A stretch of 38,226 nucleotides of DNA from Fibrobacterota bacterium. GTDB taxonomy: Bacteria > Fibrobacterota > Fibrobacteria > UBA11236. The notes below the pieces were generated by a model that had not been told where the DNA came from, ran no database searches, and saw nothing but the letters and a program-made list of their open reading frames with translations. The translations under genes were made by a program, and so were the position numbers. The stretch spans positions 1 through 38,226 of the forward strand of contig JAQBPO010000090.1 of NCBI GenBank assembly GCA_028287465.1, in the 5' to 3' direction. This document shows positions 16,436-23,610 of this stretch, one piece after another; position 1 is the first letter of the stretch, and each line of letters begins with the position of its first letter.

Positions 16436-17050
16436 CTAGGGGACCACGTAGAACAGGTGGATGCCCGTCGTGATGTAGACGAGCTCGGATCGTCCCGGCA
16501 GGTGGCCGGAAAAATACCGCGTCAGTTCCAGGTTGAGATCCAGACCCATGGGCTGGTTGTCGAAAGGCATCCAGTATTTGCCGAGGGATAGGGTTCCGAA
16601 CGGTTTAAGTCCGGCCTTCCCCCCTCCGAAATTGTAGGCGAAGAACCCGCCCGCGGAGAGGCCGAAGTACTCGCTGTTGCGGATGGGTTCCTTGTCTTCG
16701 TCCCCGAGCCAGAGCATGCGCGTCGCGAGATTGACCTGCGGCAGGAAGTCGTAGCCGGAATGGGCGATCCCGGGGGCTACCCGCGCCTGGATCCCCATTT
16801 GCCATGTTTCCGTAAGGTCGCGGAATGCTCCCAGCTGGGGCTGGGCGCCCAGATCGCTTCCGATGGCGATGGTCGTTCCGGCTTCGAGCATGGTGGAAAG
16901 TTTGGCGGGAGGCCTTTCGGTACCGTCGGGGGCCAGGCCTTTGTCGGAGGCGGAAAGGGGACTCGAGGCGGACGCGGTGAACAGCGCCGCGAAGAGGAAG
17001 GAACGCGCAGCGGTCCGGTATCCGCGCAGCGGGTCAGGCCGACGGGCCAT
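16436..17050 (-). CDS. Probable outer-membrane or periplasmic beta-rich protein
   Basis: 204 residues with a Sec signal peptide (SFLFAALFTASASSPLSA, cleavage near 35). The mature part is rich in alternating aromatic beta-strands (GFFAYNFGGGKAGLKPFGTLSLGKYWMPF, LDLNLELTRYFSG) and ends in ELVYITTGIHLFYVVP. This suggests a small beta-barrel, although the last residue is not the usual Phe. The start overlaps the 3' end of pyrD by 17 bases, implying cotranscription and translational coupling. No family recognised. Confidence 0.7.
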   Translation of the reverse strand: MARRPDPLRGYRTAARSFLFAALFTASASSPLSASDKGLAPDGTERPPAKLSTMLEAGTTIAIGSDLGAQPQLGAFRDLTETWQMGIQARVAPGIAHSGYDFLPQVNLATRMLWLGDEDKEPIRNSEYFGLSAGGFFAYNFGGGKAGLKPFGTLSLGKYWMPFDNQPMGLDLNLELTRYFSGHLPGRSELVYITTGIHLFYVVP

Positions 17051-18233
17051 AACCGTCCAGGCTCTGTATGCCCCGGGCGCGCATGGAGTCGAGCAGCTCC
17101 CGGTTCATTTTGCGGACGGCGTTCCACCGGTAGGCGAGGACGGTGTAGCATTGCACCGCATCGGCGCCGGCGTCCAGCAGGTCCAGGACTTTGGCTCCGT
17201 GGTCCACGCCGCCGCAGGCGAAGATGGCGAGCTTGGGCAACTGGCGCCGGATGTACTGAACGGCCGGCAGGGTGTTCTTGTACAGGATGCGTCCCGAAAG
17301 ACCGCCCTTGGCGCCCGCGGAGGTGACCGGCAGGATGTCCGCTTCCGGGGTGGCCATGCGAAGGTAGCGCGCCTTGTCCCCGGGAAAGGTATTGAAGAGT
17401 ACCAGGCCGGTGACGCCCGCATCCGAGATGATCTGCAGGTTCGCATCGAGCGCGCGCGCGCTCAGGTCCGGGGAGATCTTCACCAGAACGGCCTTCTTGG
17501 GGGCCAGGCTCTTGCGCGCTTCCATGATCTCGCGCAGCAGATCCGTCAGGAATGCCTCTTGGGTATCCATGCGGTTTTCGCCCGTGTTGGGGCAGCTGAC
17601 ATTGAGCTCGATGTAATCGGCGGCGCGATAGGCGCGGCGGAAGGTGGCGAGCACGTCCGCGATCTTCGCATCCGCGTCCTCGACGCCGGGCGTATCCGCG
17701 ACGCTGATGCCCAAGGCCAGCTTGCGGCGATGGCTGGCGCCCAAGGCCTTGTCCACTTCCGTTGCGATGGTCTCGATGCCGGGATTGTTCAGGCCCATGG
17801 AATTGCTCATGGAGCGATCGCGGGGCAGCATGCGCATGCGCGGCCGGAAGGGGTTCCCGTCCCGCGCGCCGCTGGTGGCCGAGCCCACGGTGACGGCGCC
17901 GAAACCCAGGGAGCTGAAGGCCGGCAGGTGCTCGGCGAATTTGTTGCCTCCGGCGGCCAGCATGATTGGGCTGGCCAGGGTGATGGGCATGCTGCGATCG
18001 TGGAAGCGGACGGTCTTTTCCAGGTCGGAATGGGGGCGGCTGCGCGGAGGGATGGCGTCCGTGAAGGCGGCATAGGTCCCGAGCAGATGATGCCTGGTCT
18101 CGGGGTTGCGGATGAGGGCCTTGCCCGTCTCCAGCATCAAATCCCCCAAACCCCGGCCATAGTCGTGATGGACCACGCCTTGGCTGCGTTGTTCGATTTT
18201 CAGGGTGTCCGGCATGTTTCCAGCAGTGCTCAT
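17034..18233 (-). CDS. pyrD: Dihydroorotate dehydrogenase, class-2-like
   Basis: 399 residues (or 393 from ATG 18215). It oxidises dihydroorotate to orotate in pyrimidine synthesis. The N-terminal extension with RNPETRHHLLG resembles the membrane-associating helices of quinone-dependent class 2 enzymes. The class 2 pattern GNPFRPRMRMLPRDRSMSNSMGLNNPG is also present. At the active-site loop it reads NVSCPNT (C214, codon 17592-17594), where class 2 enzymes have serine and class 1 have cysteine. The FMN-phosphate loop region ACGGVDHG and LDAGADAVQCYTVLAYR is intact. ATG 18215 has the better leader given a promoter at 18239-18268. pyrE lies about 11 kb away. Confidence 0.9.
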   Translation of the reverse strand: MSTAGNMPDTLKIEQRSQGVVHHDYGRGLGDLMLETGKALIRNPETRHHLLGTYAAFTDAIPPRSRPHSDLEKTVRFHDRSMPITLASPIMLAAGGNKFAEHLPAFSSLGFGAVTVGSATSGARDGNPFRPRMRMLPRDRSMSNSMGLNNPGIETIATEVDKALGASHRRKLALGISVADTPGVEDADAKIADVLATFRRAYRAADYIELNVSCPNTGENRMDTQEAFLTDLLREIMEARKSLAPKKAVLVKISPDLSARALDANLQIISDAGVTGLVLFNTFPGDKARYLRMATPEADILPVTSAGAKGGLSGRILYKNTLPAVQYIRRQLPKLAIFACGGVDHGAKVLDLLDAGADAVQCYTVLAYRWNAVRKMNRELLDSMRARGIQSLDGYGPSA

Positions 18234-18238
18234 CGCTA

Positions 18239-18268
18239 ACTATAAAGTAATAAACGGACCGGCTGCAA
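18239..18268 (-). promoter_or_regulatory. Candidate pyrD promoter
   Basis: TTGCAG (18263-18268) and TATAGT (18239-18244), 18 bases apart on the minus strand. Transcription would begin at about the first ATG (18233), so either the mRNA is leaderless or translation starts at ATG 18215, which has a 17-base leader containing GGAAA. Confidence 0.4.
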
Positions 18269-18383
18269 GGCTGAAAGCCTCGAGAAAGGCCGCTGGAAGG
18301 GGTGGTTCCATTTTGCTAGATTGTGGGCGTGTAGCGGTCCTTGAGGCCGGTCCCCGCACCCTAATCCATTGATCGGCAACGTT

Positions 18384-18980
18384 ATGGCCAAAGTCGTGAA
18401 AACATCGGAAACGCCGAACCCGCTCGCCATCCGGTTCCACCTGGATTGCAAGGTGGTGGCATCCGGCTCCCGTTCCTTCCCGGATGCGGAGTCCGCCCAG
18501 GCCGATCGCACCGCCACCAAGCTTTTCGAGCTGCCCCATGTCACCTCCGTATTCTATGTAGGTACTACGGTCACGGTGAACAAGGACGAAGATGGCGACT
18601 GGAACGATTTGATCTCGCCCGTCGCCGACATCCTCGAGGAAAGCGTAACCCCGCCGGATGAGCCCAAGGCCGCGGAACCCGAAGCCGAGTTCGATGCCTA
18701 CGCCGCGGGCGCCCATATCCAACGTCCGGAAGACTTCTTCAAGCTCACCCTGGAAGATCAGGTCGGGCACCTCAACCGCATTTTCGACGAGATGGTCAGG
18801 CCTGGCCTGGCCGGCGACGGCGGCGGCCTGGAGCTCATGGGCATCGAAGGTACCACGGTGCGCATCCACTATGAAGGAGCCTGCGGCAGCTGCCCGAGCG
18901 CCACTTCCGGCACCCTGATGTACATCGAGGGAGCCATCCAGCGCAAGGCGCATCCGGAGCTCACCGTAGCCAGCGACTGA
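18384..18980 (+). CDS. Nfu-type Fe-S cluster carrier
   Basis: 198 residues. Residues 7-90 are an Nfu N-terminal domain (TSETPNPLAIRFHLD, then LFELPHVTSVFYVGTTVTVNK). After an acidic linker, residues 124-195 are the NifU C-terminal domain with GGGLELMGIEGTTVRIHYEGACGSCPSA. The CxxC pair C167/C170 ligates a 4Fe-4S cluster shared between two subunits. Such carriers deliver clusters to enzymes such as aconitase; acnA is encoded about 5 kb away, but no direct link is shown. The ATG at 18384 is chosen over TTG 18369. A terminator follows. Confidence 0.93.
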   Translation: MAKVVKTSETPNPLAIRFHLDCKVVASGSRSFPDAESAQADRTATKLFELPHVTSVFYVGTTVTVNKDEDGDWNDLISPVADILEESVTPPDEPKAAEPEAEFDAYAAGAHIQRPEDFFKLTLEDQVGHLNRIFDEMVRPGLAGDGGGLELMGIEGTTVRIHYEGACGSCPSATSGTLMYIEGAIQRKAHPELTVASD

Positions 18981-18999
18981 ACCGCGGCGATCCGGTTGG

Positions 19000-19022
19000 G
19001 GGACCGGGCGGTCCCGTTTTTT
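19000..19022 (+). terminator. Intrinsic terminator after the Nfu gene
   Basis: GGGACC/GGTCCC stem with a GGGC loop, followed by G and six T residues; starts 20 bases after the stop codon. Confidence 0.85.
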
Positions 19023-19050
19023 CCGACTCCGTTCCCGTCCTGTTCCTAAT

Positions 19051-20217
19051 TCAATCCTTCTTCAAACTTCCGGCCGAAGCGGCCATTTTCCGCCTCCACG
19101 ATTCGAAGGCCGGCTCCAGCACGCCGGCGCGTTGCCCTGACGCGAGCCTGCGGATCATCTCCTTGCCGAACTCCAGGCTGGGCCGGAACAGGTCGGGAAG
19201 CAGCGGCAGGGACAGCAGGAAACCCCGGAGGTACGGGGAGCGGGAACGGCCCGCCCATTGCCAGGGAAACCGTTCCGAAAGCCATCGGCCCAGGAGGATC
19301 AGGTTCGCCAGGCGAAGCGAATACAGGGCGAAATTGGAGGCCCCTTCCCGGGTGATGGTTTCGCCCAGGACATACGCGCCGGAGGTATGGAAGAGGTGCA
19401 GCCAGCCCAGGTAGAAAAAGAAAGGCCATGCATGCAGGAGCAAGCGGCCGCCACCGCGCCGGCCGGCCGTGGCCGCGAGCAGGGCCAGGGTAGGCGCCTG
19501 CACGCGGAAATCGGGGAACAGGAACAAAAGGATCAGGCCCGCGAGCCCGGCCAGGAATGCCGAGGGATTCACCCGCTCAGGCGGATTGGGCGGTACCGAT
19601 CCCCCTTCGCTTCCACAATGCGCTTGCACCGCGAACAGCCCCGCCAGTTCGCGATCGGAAAACCGGATCAGCAAGGCGACGGCGGTCCCGGATAAGAGCG
19701 ACCAGGCCAGGATGGGGCCCGTCTGGAAGTAGAAACCGGAATGGCGGATCAAGGTAAGGTTAACCACGGCCAACTGGATCAGGTTGAATCCTGAGGCCAG
19801 CAGGACGGATGCCCCTAGGATGCCCATCCAGCCTCGCCGATAGGCCCAGAAGACCGGTTGTCCCAATCCGATGAAGGCGAGGGTCCCCGATGCGCTCCCT
19901 ATCAGAAAGGTGGTCAGGGGCTGTCCCCCGTAAAGGATGGAGATGAAGTTCCGCGCCAGGAAAAGCGCCAACGCCGCCCGCGGGCCGTATCGCAAAAGGA
20001 ACGGCAGGATCACGACATAGGAAAACCCTACGCGCATCCAGGGGAACAAAGGGATCCGGGGCAGGATGTTTTCCATGATCTGGAGGCTTGCGGCGATGAG
20101 CAAGGCGAGAGCGAACCCTTCCGGGGTGACCTGGGGGTTACCACCGGGCGGCTCAACCCCCGATGGGTCAGAAGGTGACCGCATCGGTCCCCTCCCGGGC
20201 GCTGCCGTCCGGCTCAT
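19051..20217 (-). CDS. Gx transporter-family membrane protein with EcfT-like C-terminal half
   Basis: 388 residues (ATG 20184 is an alternative start). Residues about 30-190 match the Gx/heptaprenyl-diphosphate-synthase-component-I family: LQIMENILPRIPLFPWMRVGFSYVVILPFLLRYG, then LARNFISILYGG and a run of helices resembling ECF S-components. Residues about 215-388 form a second membrane region, with LHLFHTSGAYVLGETITREGASNFALYSLRLANLILLGRWL. That stretch resembles the helix-to-cytoplasm transition of ECF T-components (EcfT/CbiQ), which couple S-components to the ATPases. The fusion is inferred by eye. It overlaps the NusG-II gene upstream by up to 50 bases, so the two are coupled. Substrate unknown. 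Confidence 0.8.
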   Translation of the reverse strand: MSRTAAPGRGPMRSPSDPSGVEPPGGNPQVTPEGFALALLIAASLQIMENILPRIPLFPWMRVGFSYVVILPFLLRYGPRAALALFLARNFISILYGGQPLTTFLIGSASGTLAFIGLGQPVFWAYRRGWMGILGASVLLASGFNLIQLAVVNLTLIRHSGFYFQTGPILAWSLLSGTAVALLIRFSDRELAGLFAVQAHCGSEGGSVPPNPPERVNPSAFLAGLAGLILLFLFPDFRVQAPTLALLAATAGRRGGGRLLLHAWPFFFYLGWLHLFHTSGAYVLGETITREGASNFALYSLRLANLILLGRWLSERFPWQWAGRSRSPYLRGFLLSLPLLPDLFRPSLEFGKEMIRRLASGQRAGVLEPAFESWRRKMAASAGSLKKD

Positions 20218-20563
20218 CCCCCTCGACCACGATAAGCAGGTGCGCGGGCATGCATACGATTTCGGAATGGCTGTGCCGGATGGCGCCGGTCTTTACGCAG
20301 ACCTTGTTGCGACAGGGGGAGGCCGCCACCCGGACGGTACCGTCCCCGATTTCCATCCGTACCGTCCCAAGGGAGGTGGGAATGGAAACCTGGCGCTTCG
20401 GCCCGTCCAGGGTATACCACCCGTATTTCCCGTCCCCTATGAACACGACCGCGCGCGAGCCTTCGGTCACGCGGAAGGACATGAAGCCCCAAGCGGATGC
20501 GGCAGCAACCAGGAGGATCAGGAAGGCGTCCAGTGGACGGAAGAAATCGCGGGATTGGGTCAT
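20168..20563 (-). CDS. Membrane-anchored NusG domain II protein
   Basis: 131 residues from ATG 20563. One N-terminal membrane helix (AFLILLVAAASAWGFM) is followed by a beta-rich domain with the family signature SPCRNKVCVKTGAI and IVCMPAHLLIVV. This domain is found in small exported proteins that travel with Gx-family membrane proteins, including the EetA/EetB pair of Gram-positive flavin electron-transfer loci as I recall it. The cysteines lie outside the membrane and could form a disulfide or a redox site. It is the first gene of the pair. No ndh2, fmnB or pplA is visible nearby. Confidence 0.85.
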   Translation of the reverse strand: MTQSRDFFRPLDAFLILLVAAASAWGFMSFRVTEGSRAVVFIGDGKYGWYTLDGPKRQVSIPTSLGTVRMEIGDGTVRVAASPCRNKVCVKTGAIRHSHSEIVCMPAHLLIVVEGDEPDGSAREGTDAVTF

Positions 20564-20625
20564 GAGCCGTAACAAGATAGCATGGGCGCGCCCTCAGGCG
20601 CAGCGTCGGATCGTCGGAGGCGGTT

Positions 20626-21528
20626 TCACCGCCGGACCAGGGAGGCTATGGCGACCTTTTCCCCTTCGGCCAAGGCGACGTCCGGGACGCCGAACAGGAA
20701 GCGTTTCCGGAATACCCCCGCATCGGCCACCTCTTCAAGGGCGAATCCCCGCCTGGCCAGGAAAGAGCCGAGATCCCGGGTGGATAGGCCCCAGGTGAAG
20801 CGTTGCCCCCGAAGCCTCTGCCATGCGGCAAGCAACCGCGACGCTCCCCGGAAGGAAATCGCTCCGTTGCCGTCCGGCTCCATGAAGGTGAAGGCGAAAC
20901 GCAAGGCGGGACAGGGCAAGGCCGCCAATTGGTCGAAGAGGTTTTCCGCGGCCTTGGGATCGAAATGCATCAGGACGCCTTCGCACAGAAAAAAGGCCGG
21001 CTCCCGGGGATGGAATCCCGGCAATGCCATCAGGGCCGCCCCGAGGTCCGTGCGGCGGAAATCCCAGGGGATGAGCGAAAGGTTCGGTGCCAGGAATCCC
21101 GAATGACCGAGTACCCTGCGTTTGGCGGCCAAGGCCGAAGGACGATCGATTTCCAGGAAACGTGCTTGGGGGTATCGCCGGGCGAGCCGCGCCGCCAAGG
21201 TATTGAAACCGCCGCCCAGGATAAGGACTTGTTCCATGCCGGCTTCCAGGCCGTGGATGGCGGCCTCTTCCAAGGACAAGTTGCGGAGCGCCTGGTGCAA
21301 GGCCATGCCGGGCACCATAAAGGCCTCGAAGCGCTCGAACCAGAGATGGAAGCCGCGGCGTGCGGCCAAGTCCAGCCAGAACCGGAAACGGGGCCGGTCG
21401 GCCAGAAAGCGGGTGGCCAGGTCACCGGCTTCGCGTGAAACCAGGTGCCCGAAATCGGGGCGCCGCGCGGTCGCGGCCAAGTTGAACGGGACCATGGGAG
21501 AGGACGGGCCGGCAAGGGAAAGTTTCAT
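20626..21528 (-). CDS. Leucine carboxyl methyltransferase-family SAM-dependent methyltransferase
   Basis: 300 residues of the LCM/PPM1-like group (TIGR00027 type). VLILGGGFNTLAARLARRYPQARFLEIDRPSALAAKRRVL (about residues 101-139) is the SAM-binding glycine loop plus the acidic ribose-binding strand with the family's D-x-P. FFLCEGVLMHF near 185 is the family's E-G-x-x-x-Y/F-like motif. Bacterial members modify secondary metabolites or unknown substrates. The gene stands between the NusG-II/Gx pair and an unrelated protein, with no pathway genes nearby. Confidence 0.85.
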   Translation of the reverse strand: MKLSLAGPSSPMVPFNLAATARRPDFGHLVSREAGDLATRFLADRPRFRFWLDLAARRGFHLWFERFEAFMVPGMALHQALRNLSLEEAAIHGLEAGMEQVLILGGGFNTLAARLARRYPQARFLEIDRPSALAAKRRVLGHSGFLAPNLSLIPWDFRRTDLGAALMALPGFHPREPAFFLCEGVLMHFDPKAAENLFDQLAALPCPALRFAFTFMEPDGNGAISFRGASRLLAAWQRLRGQRFTWGLSTRDLGSFLARRGFALEEVADAGVFRKRFLFGVPDVALAEGEKVAIASLVRR

Positions 21529-21595
21529 CCCGATTAGACGGCCGTACGGGGAGGCCGGGTTACCTCGCGGGTCTCAATAGCCGTTGACCAATCCG

Positions 21596-21621
21596 TTTTC
21601 CGGCTTTTTGGGCCGGAAAAA
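21596..21621. terminator. Stem-loop in intergenic region
   Basis: Perfect 9-bp stem TTTTCCGGC/GCCGGAAAA with a 7-base loop, between two minus-strand genes. The T run is on the wrong side for a standard intrinsic terminator in either direction, so termination is uncertain. Confidence 0.4.
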
Positions 21622-21644
21622 TCAGGCCTTCCGCCGATTCCGGC

Positions 21645-22406
21645 TCAGGCCAGGCCGACATCCCCCGAAGTGGCGGGGTTGTTTGCGGTATCGCCGGAGT
21701 CCTGCGCGGCGCCGGCCCCGGAACCGCTGTCGGAGCCGCCCAGCCAGGAATCAAGGCTGGCGGTCATTTTCAGATGCACCTCGCTCCGGAATTCCCGGTA
21801 CTCCATGGAGACGCGCCCGGCGGAAGGTTTCCAGGCATCCAACTTTTTGCGCACGTCGTCCTCGAAGTCGGCCTTGGCGCCGCCGGCGCGGGCATGCTCC
21901 ATATCGAGATGCTGGATCAGTTTATCCGCCAAGTCTTGCGGTTCGGTCAGTTGAGGGAAATGATGGCGGCGTTTATGCTGATGCCGACCTTCGGATTTGT
22001 CCAAGGCGTCGAGGAGGGCATTCACGAATCCGCCCGCGGACAAGGCGTCGGGATCGCCCGCTCCGTCCATTGCGGCGGCATCACCGGCCTTATCGATCTT
22101 CCCGCCAGCCGGGCCTTTGGCGCCTTTTGCGCCCTTCGCCGCGGATCCCGCATCGTCGATCAAGAGAGTGCCTGATACCTGGATGGTCTCCGCTTCGATG
22201 CTGAGGGTGAAGGTGTCGCCGTCCTTGTTCCGCTGGCACGGTCTGCCCTTGTCGTTGCCTGCCGCGGCAGGCATGGCTTCGGCTCCGGACTGGTCCGTTG
22301 CGTTGCCCGGTTTCGCGTCCAGGGTCTTCCCGGGGGCGGTGGAGCTCGAGACCTGGGCATAGAGGCTGATCCGGGTGTAGGTAGCCTGGTAGGAGATCTT
22401 TTCCAT
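21645..22406 (-). CDS. Low-complexity protein of unknown function
   Basis: 253 residues, no signal peptide. The N-terminus MEKISYQATYTRISLYAQ and a later DGDTFTLSIEAETIQVSG look like beta-strands. The centre is Ala/Gly/Lys-rich (AAKGAKGAKGPAGGKIDKAGDAAAMDGAGD). A helical part follows (LADKLIQHLDMEHA, FEDDVRKKLDAWKP, MEYREFRSEVHLKMTASLDSWL), then a Ser/Gly/Ala tail. A 7-bp hairpin (GGGAGGC/GCCTCCC, 22419-22441) sits in the leader 13 bases before the ATG. I do not recognise the family. Confidence 0.6.
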   Translation of the reverse strand: MEKISYQATYTRISLYAQVSSSTAPGKTLDAKPGNATDQSGAEAMPAAAGNDKGRPCQRNKDGDTFTLSIEAETIQVSGTLLIDDAGSAAKGAKGAKGPAGGKIDKAGDAAAMDGAGDPDALSAGGFVNALLDALDKSEGRHQHKRRHHFPQLTEPQDLADKLIQHLDMEHARAGGAKADFEDDVRKKLDAWKPSAGRVSMEYREFRSEVHLKMTASLDSWLGGSDSGSGAGAAQDSGDTANNPATSGDVGLA

Positions 22407-22639
22407 GTTGGGTCCAAAGGGAGGCCATGCGAAAGCCTCCCGCTGTTCCTATCGGAAGGATTTCCGGGAACCTTAGGACCATTTTCGGGCCTGGATCACG
22501 CCGAAGTCAAAGCTCGCGGGGATGTTAACGTGGAAGTTACAGGGGATTCCGGCATCCGGCCCGGATCAGGGGCGGAACCTGGAGCGGAACCTCAAGTTGA
22601 TGCCGGAGTTGAAGCGGAACCGGAAGCAGAAGCGGAGCT

Positions 22640-23542
22640 TCAGGGGAGGCGGGCGGGAAGGTGCAGGCTCGAGCCGCAACGCCGGCAAAACGCCGAGTCG
22701 CTTTCGTGGCCCCCGAGGCCGCATCGCGGGCAGGGGCGCTCCTCCTGCATCCTGCGCGATGCCTGCGCTATCTCAACCGACACGATCCCGGTGGGCACGG
22801 CCAGGATCGAATAGCCCAAGAGCATGACGAGGGCGGCGATGGCCTGGCCCGCCGGGGTCTTGGGGGTCACATCGCCGTAGCCTACCGTGGAAAGGGTGCT
22901 GATGGCCCAGTAGATGGACTTGGGCATGCTGGTGAACCCGTTCGCCTCGCCTTCCACCAGGTACATGAGCGCCCCCATGCAGATGACGATGCCCGTCAGG
23001 GCGGTGAGGAACACCGTGATCTTGGGCAGGCTGGCGCGCAACGCCGTCAGCAGCACCCGGGCTTCCCGCATATAGCGTACCAGCTTGAAGATGCGGAACA
23101 AGCGCAGGAAACGGAATACGCGGACCACGGAAAACGCCTGGGCGCCGGGGATGAAAAGGCCCAGGTAGGTGGGCAGAAAGGAAAGGATGTCCACGATCCC
23201 GAAGAAGCTGCGCGCGTACGCGAAGGGCTTGCGCAGGCTCGCCAGGCGCAGGCAATATTCGACGGAGAAAAGGATGGTGAAGGTCCATTCGATGAAGTCG
23301 AAGAGGGTGCCGGCCTTCGCCCGCAATTCCGCCACGCTTTCCAGGAGGACCGCGGCCACGCTGATCAGGATGGCCCAGACCAGCGCGATGTCGAACGCGC
23401 GGCCCGCGGCCGTATCGGCCTTGAAGATGATCCGGTGGGCGCTCCGGCGGATCGCGGAGAACGCCGCGTTGCCGGGCACTTCCTCGAAGGGGACCGGAGC
23501 CTCGGGCTCCGGTCCGGGCGTCCGGACCTGGGGTTCCGGCAT
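22640..23542 (-). CDS. Voltage-gated potassium channel with C-terminal zinc ribbon
   Basis: 300 residues, six helices. S1-S4 lie in 45-160, with an arginine-rich S4 (VVRVFRFLRLFRIFKLVRYMR, 139-159). The pore helix and selectivity filter are AISTLSTVGYGDVTP (214-227), followed by S6 (ALVMLLGYSILAVPTGIVSVEI). The cytoplasmic tail ends in CPRCGLGGHESDSAFCRRCG (C271, C274, C286, C289), a four-cysteine zinc ribbon in place of the usual RCK domain. The start codon ATG overlaps a TGA that closes the short peptide GIALNLMN, a probable remnant of a second aconitase end. acnA lies 40 bases upstream on the same strand. Confidence 0.93.
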   Translation of the reverse strand: MPEPQVRTPGPEPEAPVPFEEVPGNAAFSAIRRSAHRIIFKADTAAGRAFDIALVWAILISVAAVLLESVAELRAKAGTLFDFIEWTFTILFSVEYCLRLASLRKPFAYARSFFGIVDILSFLPTYLGLFIPGAQAFSVVRVFRFLRLFRIFKLVRYMREARVLLTALRASLPKITVFLTALTGIVICMGALMYLVEGEANGFTSMPKSIYWAISTLSTVGYGDVTPKTPAGQAIAALVMLLGYSILAVPTGIVSVEIAQASRRMQEERPCPRCGLGGHESDSAFCRRCGSSLHLPARLP

Positions 23543-23568
23543 CAGTTCATGAGGTTCAGGGCGATGCC
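23542..23568 (-). pseudogene. Remnant of an aconitase 3' end
   Basis: Immediately beyond acnA, these 27 bases encode GIALNLMN-stop, against GSALNLMN-stop at the real acnA end. All codon differences in the shared ALNLMN part are synonymous (for example CTG for TTA, AAC for AAT). The TGA overlaps the ATG of the K+ channel gene as TGATG. Confidence 0.5.
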
Positions 23569-23569
23569 G

Positions 23570-23610
23570 CGGCAGTGCATGGTCAATTCATCAGGTTTAA
23601 TGCACTGCCG
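23570..23610. repeat. Inverted repeat around the acnA stop codon
   Basis: Perfect 11-bp arms CGGCAGTGCAT (23570-23580) and ATGCACTGCCG (23600-23610) with a 19-base loop that contains the acnA stop codon. It may be a recombination scar or an mRNA 3' structure. Confidence 0.6.
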
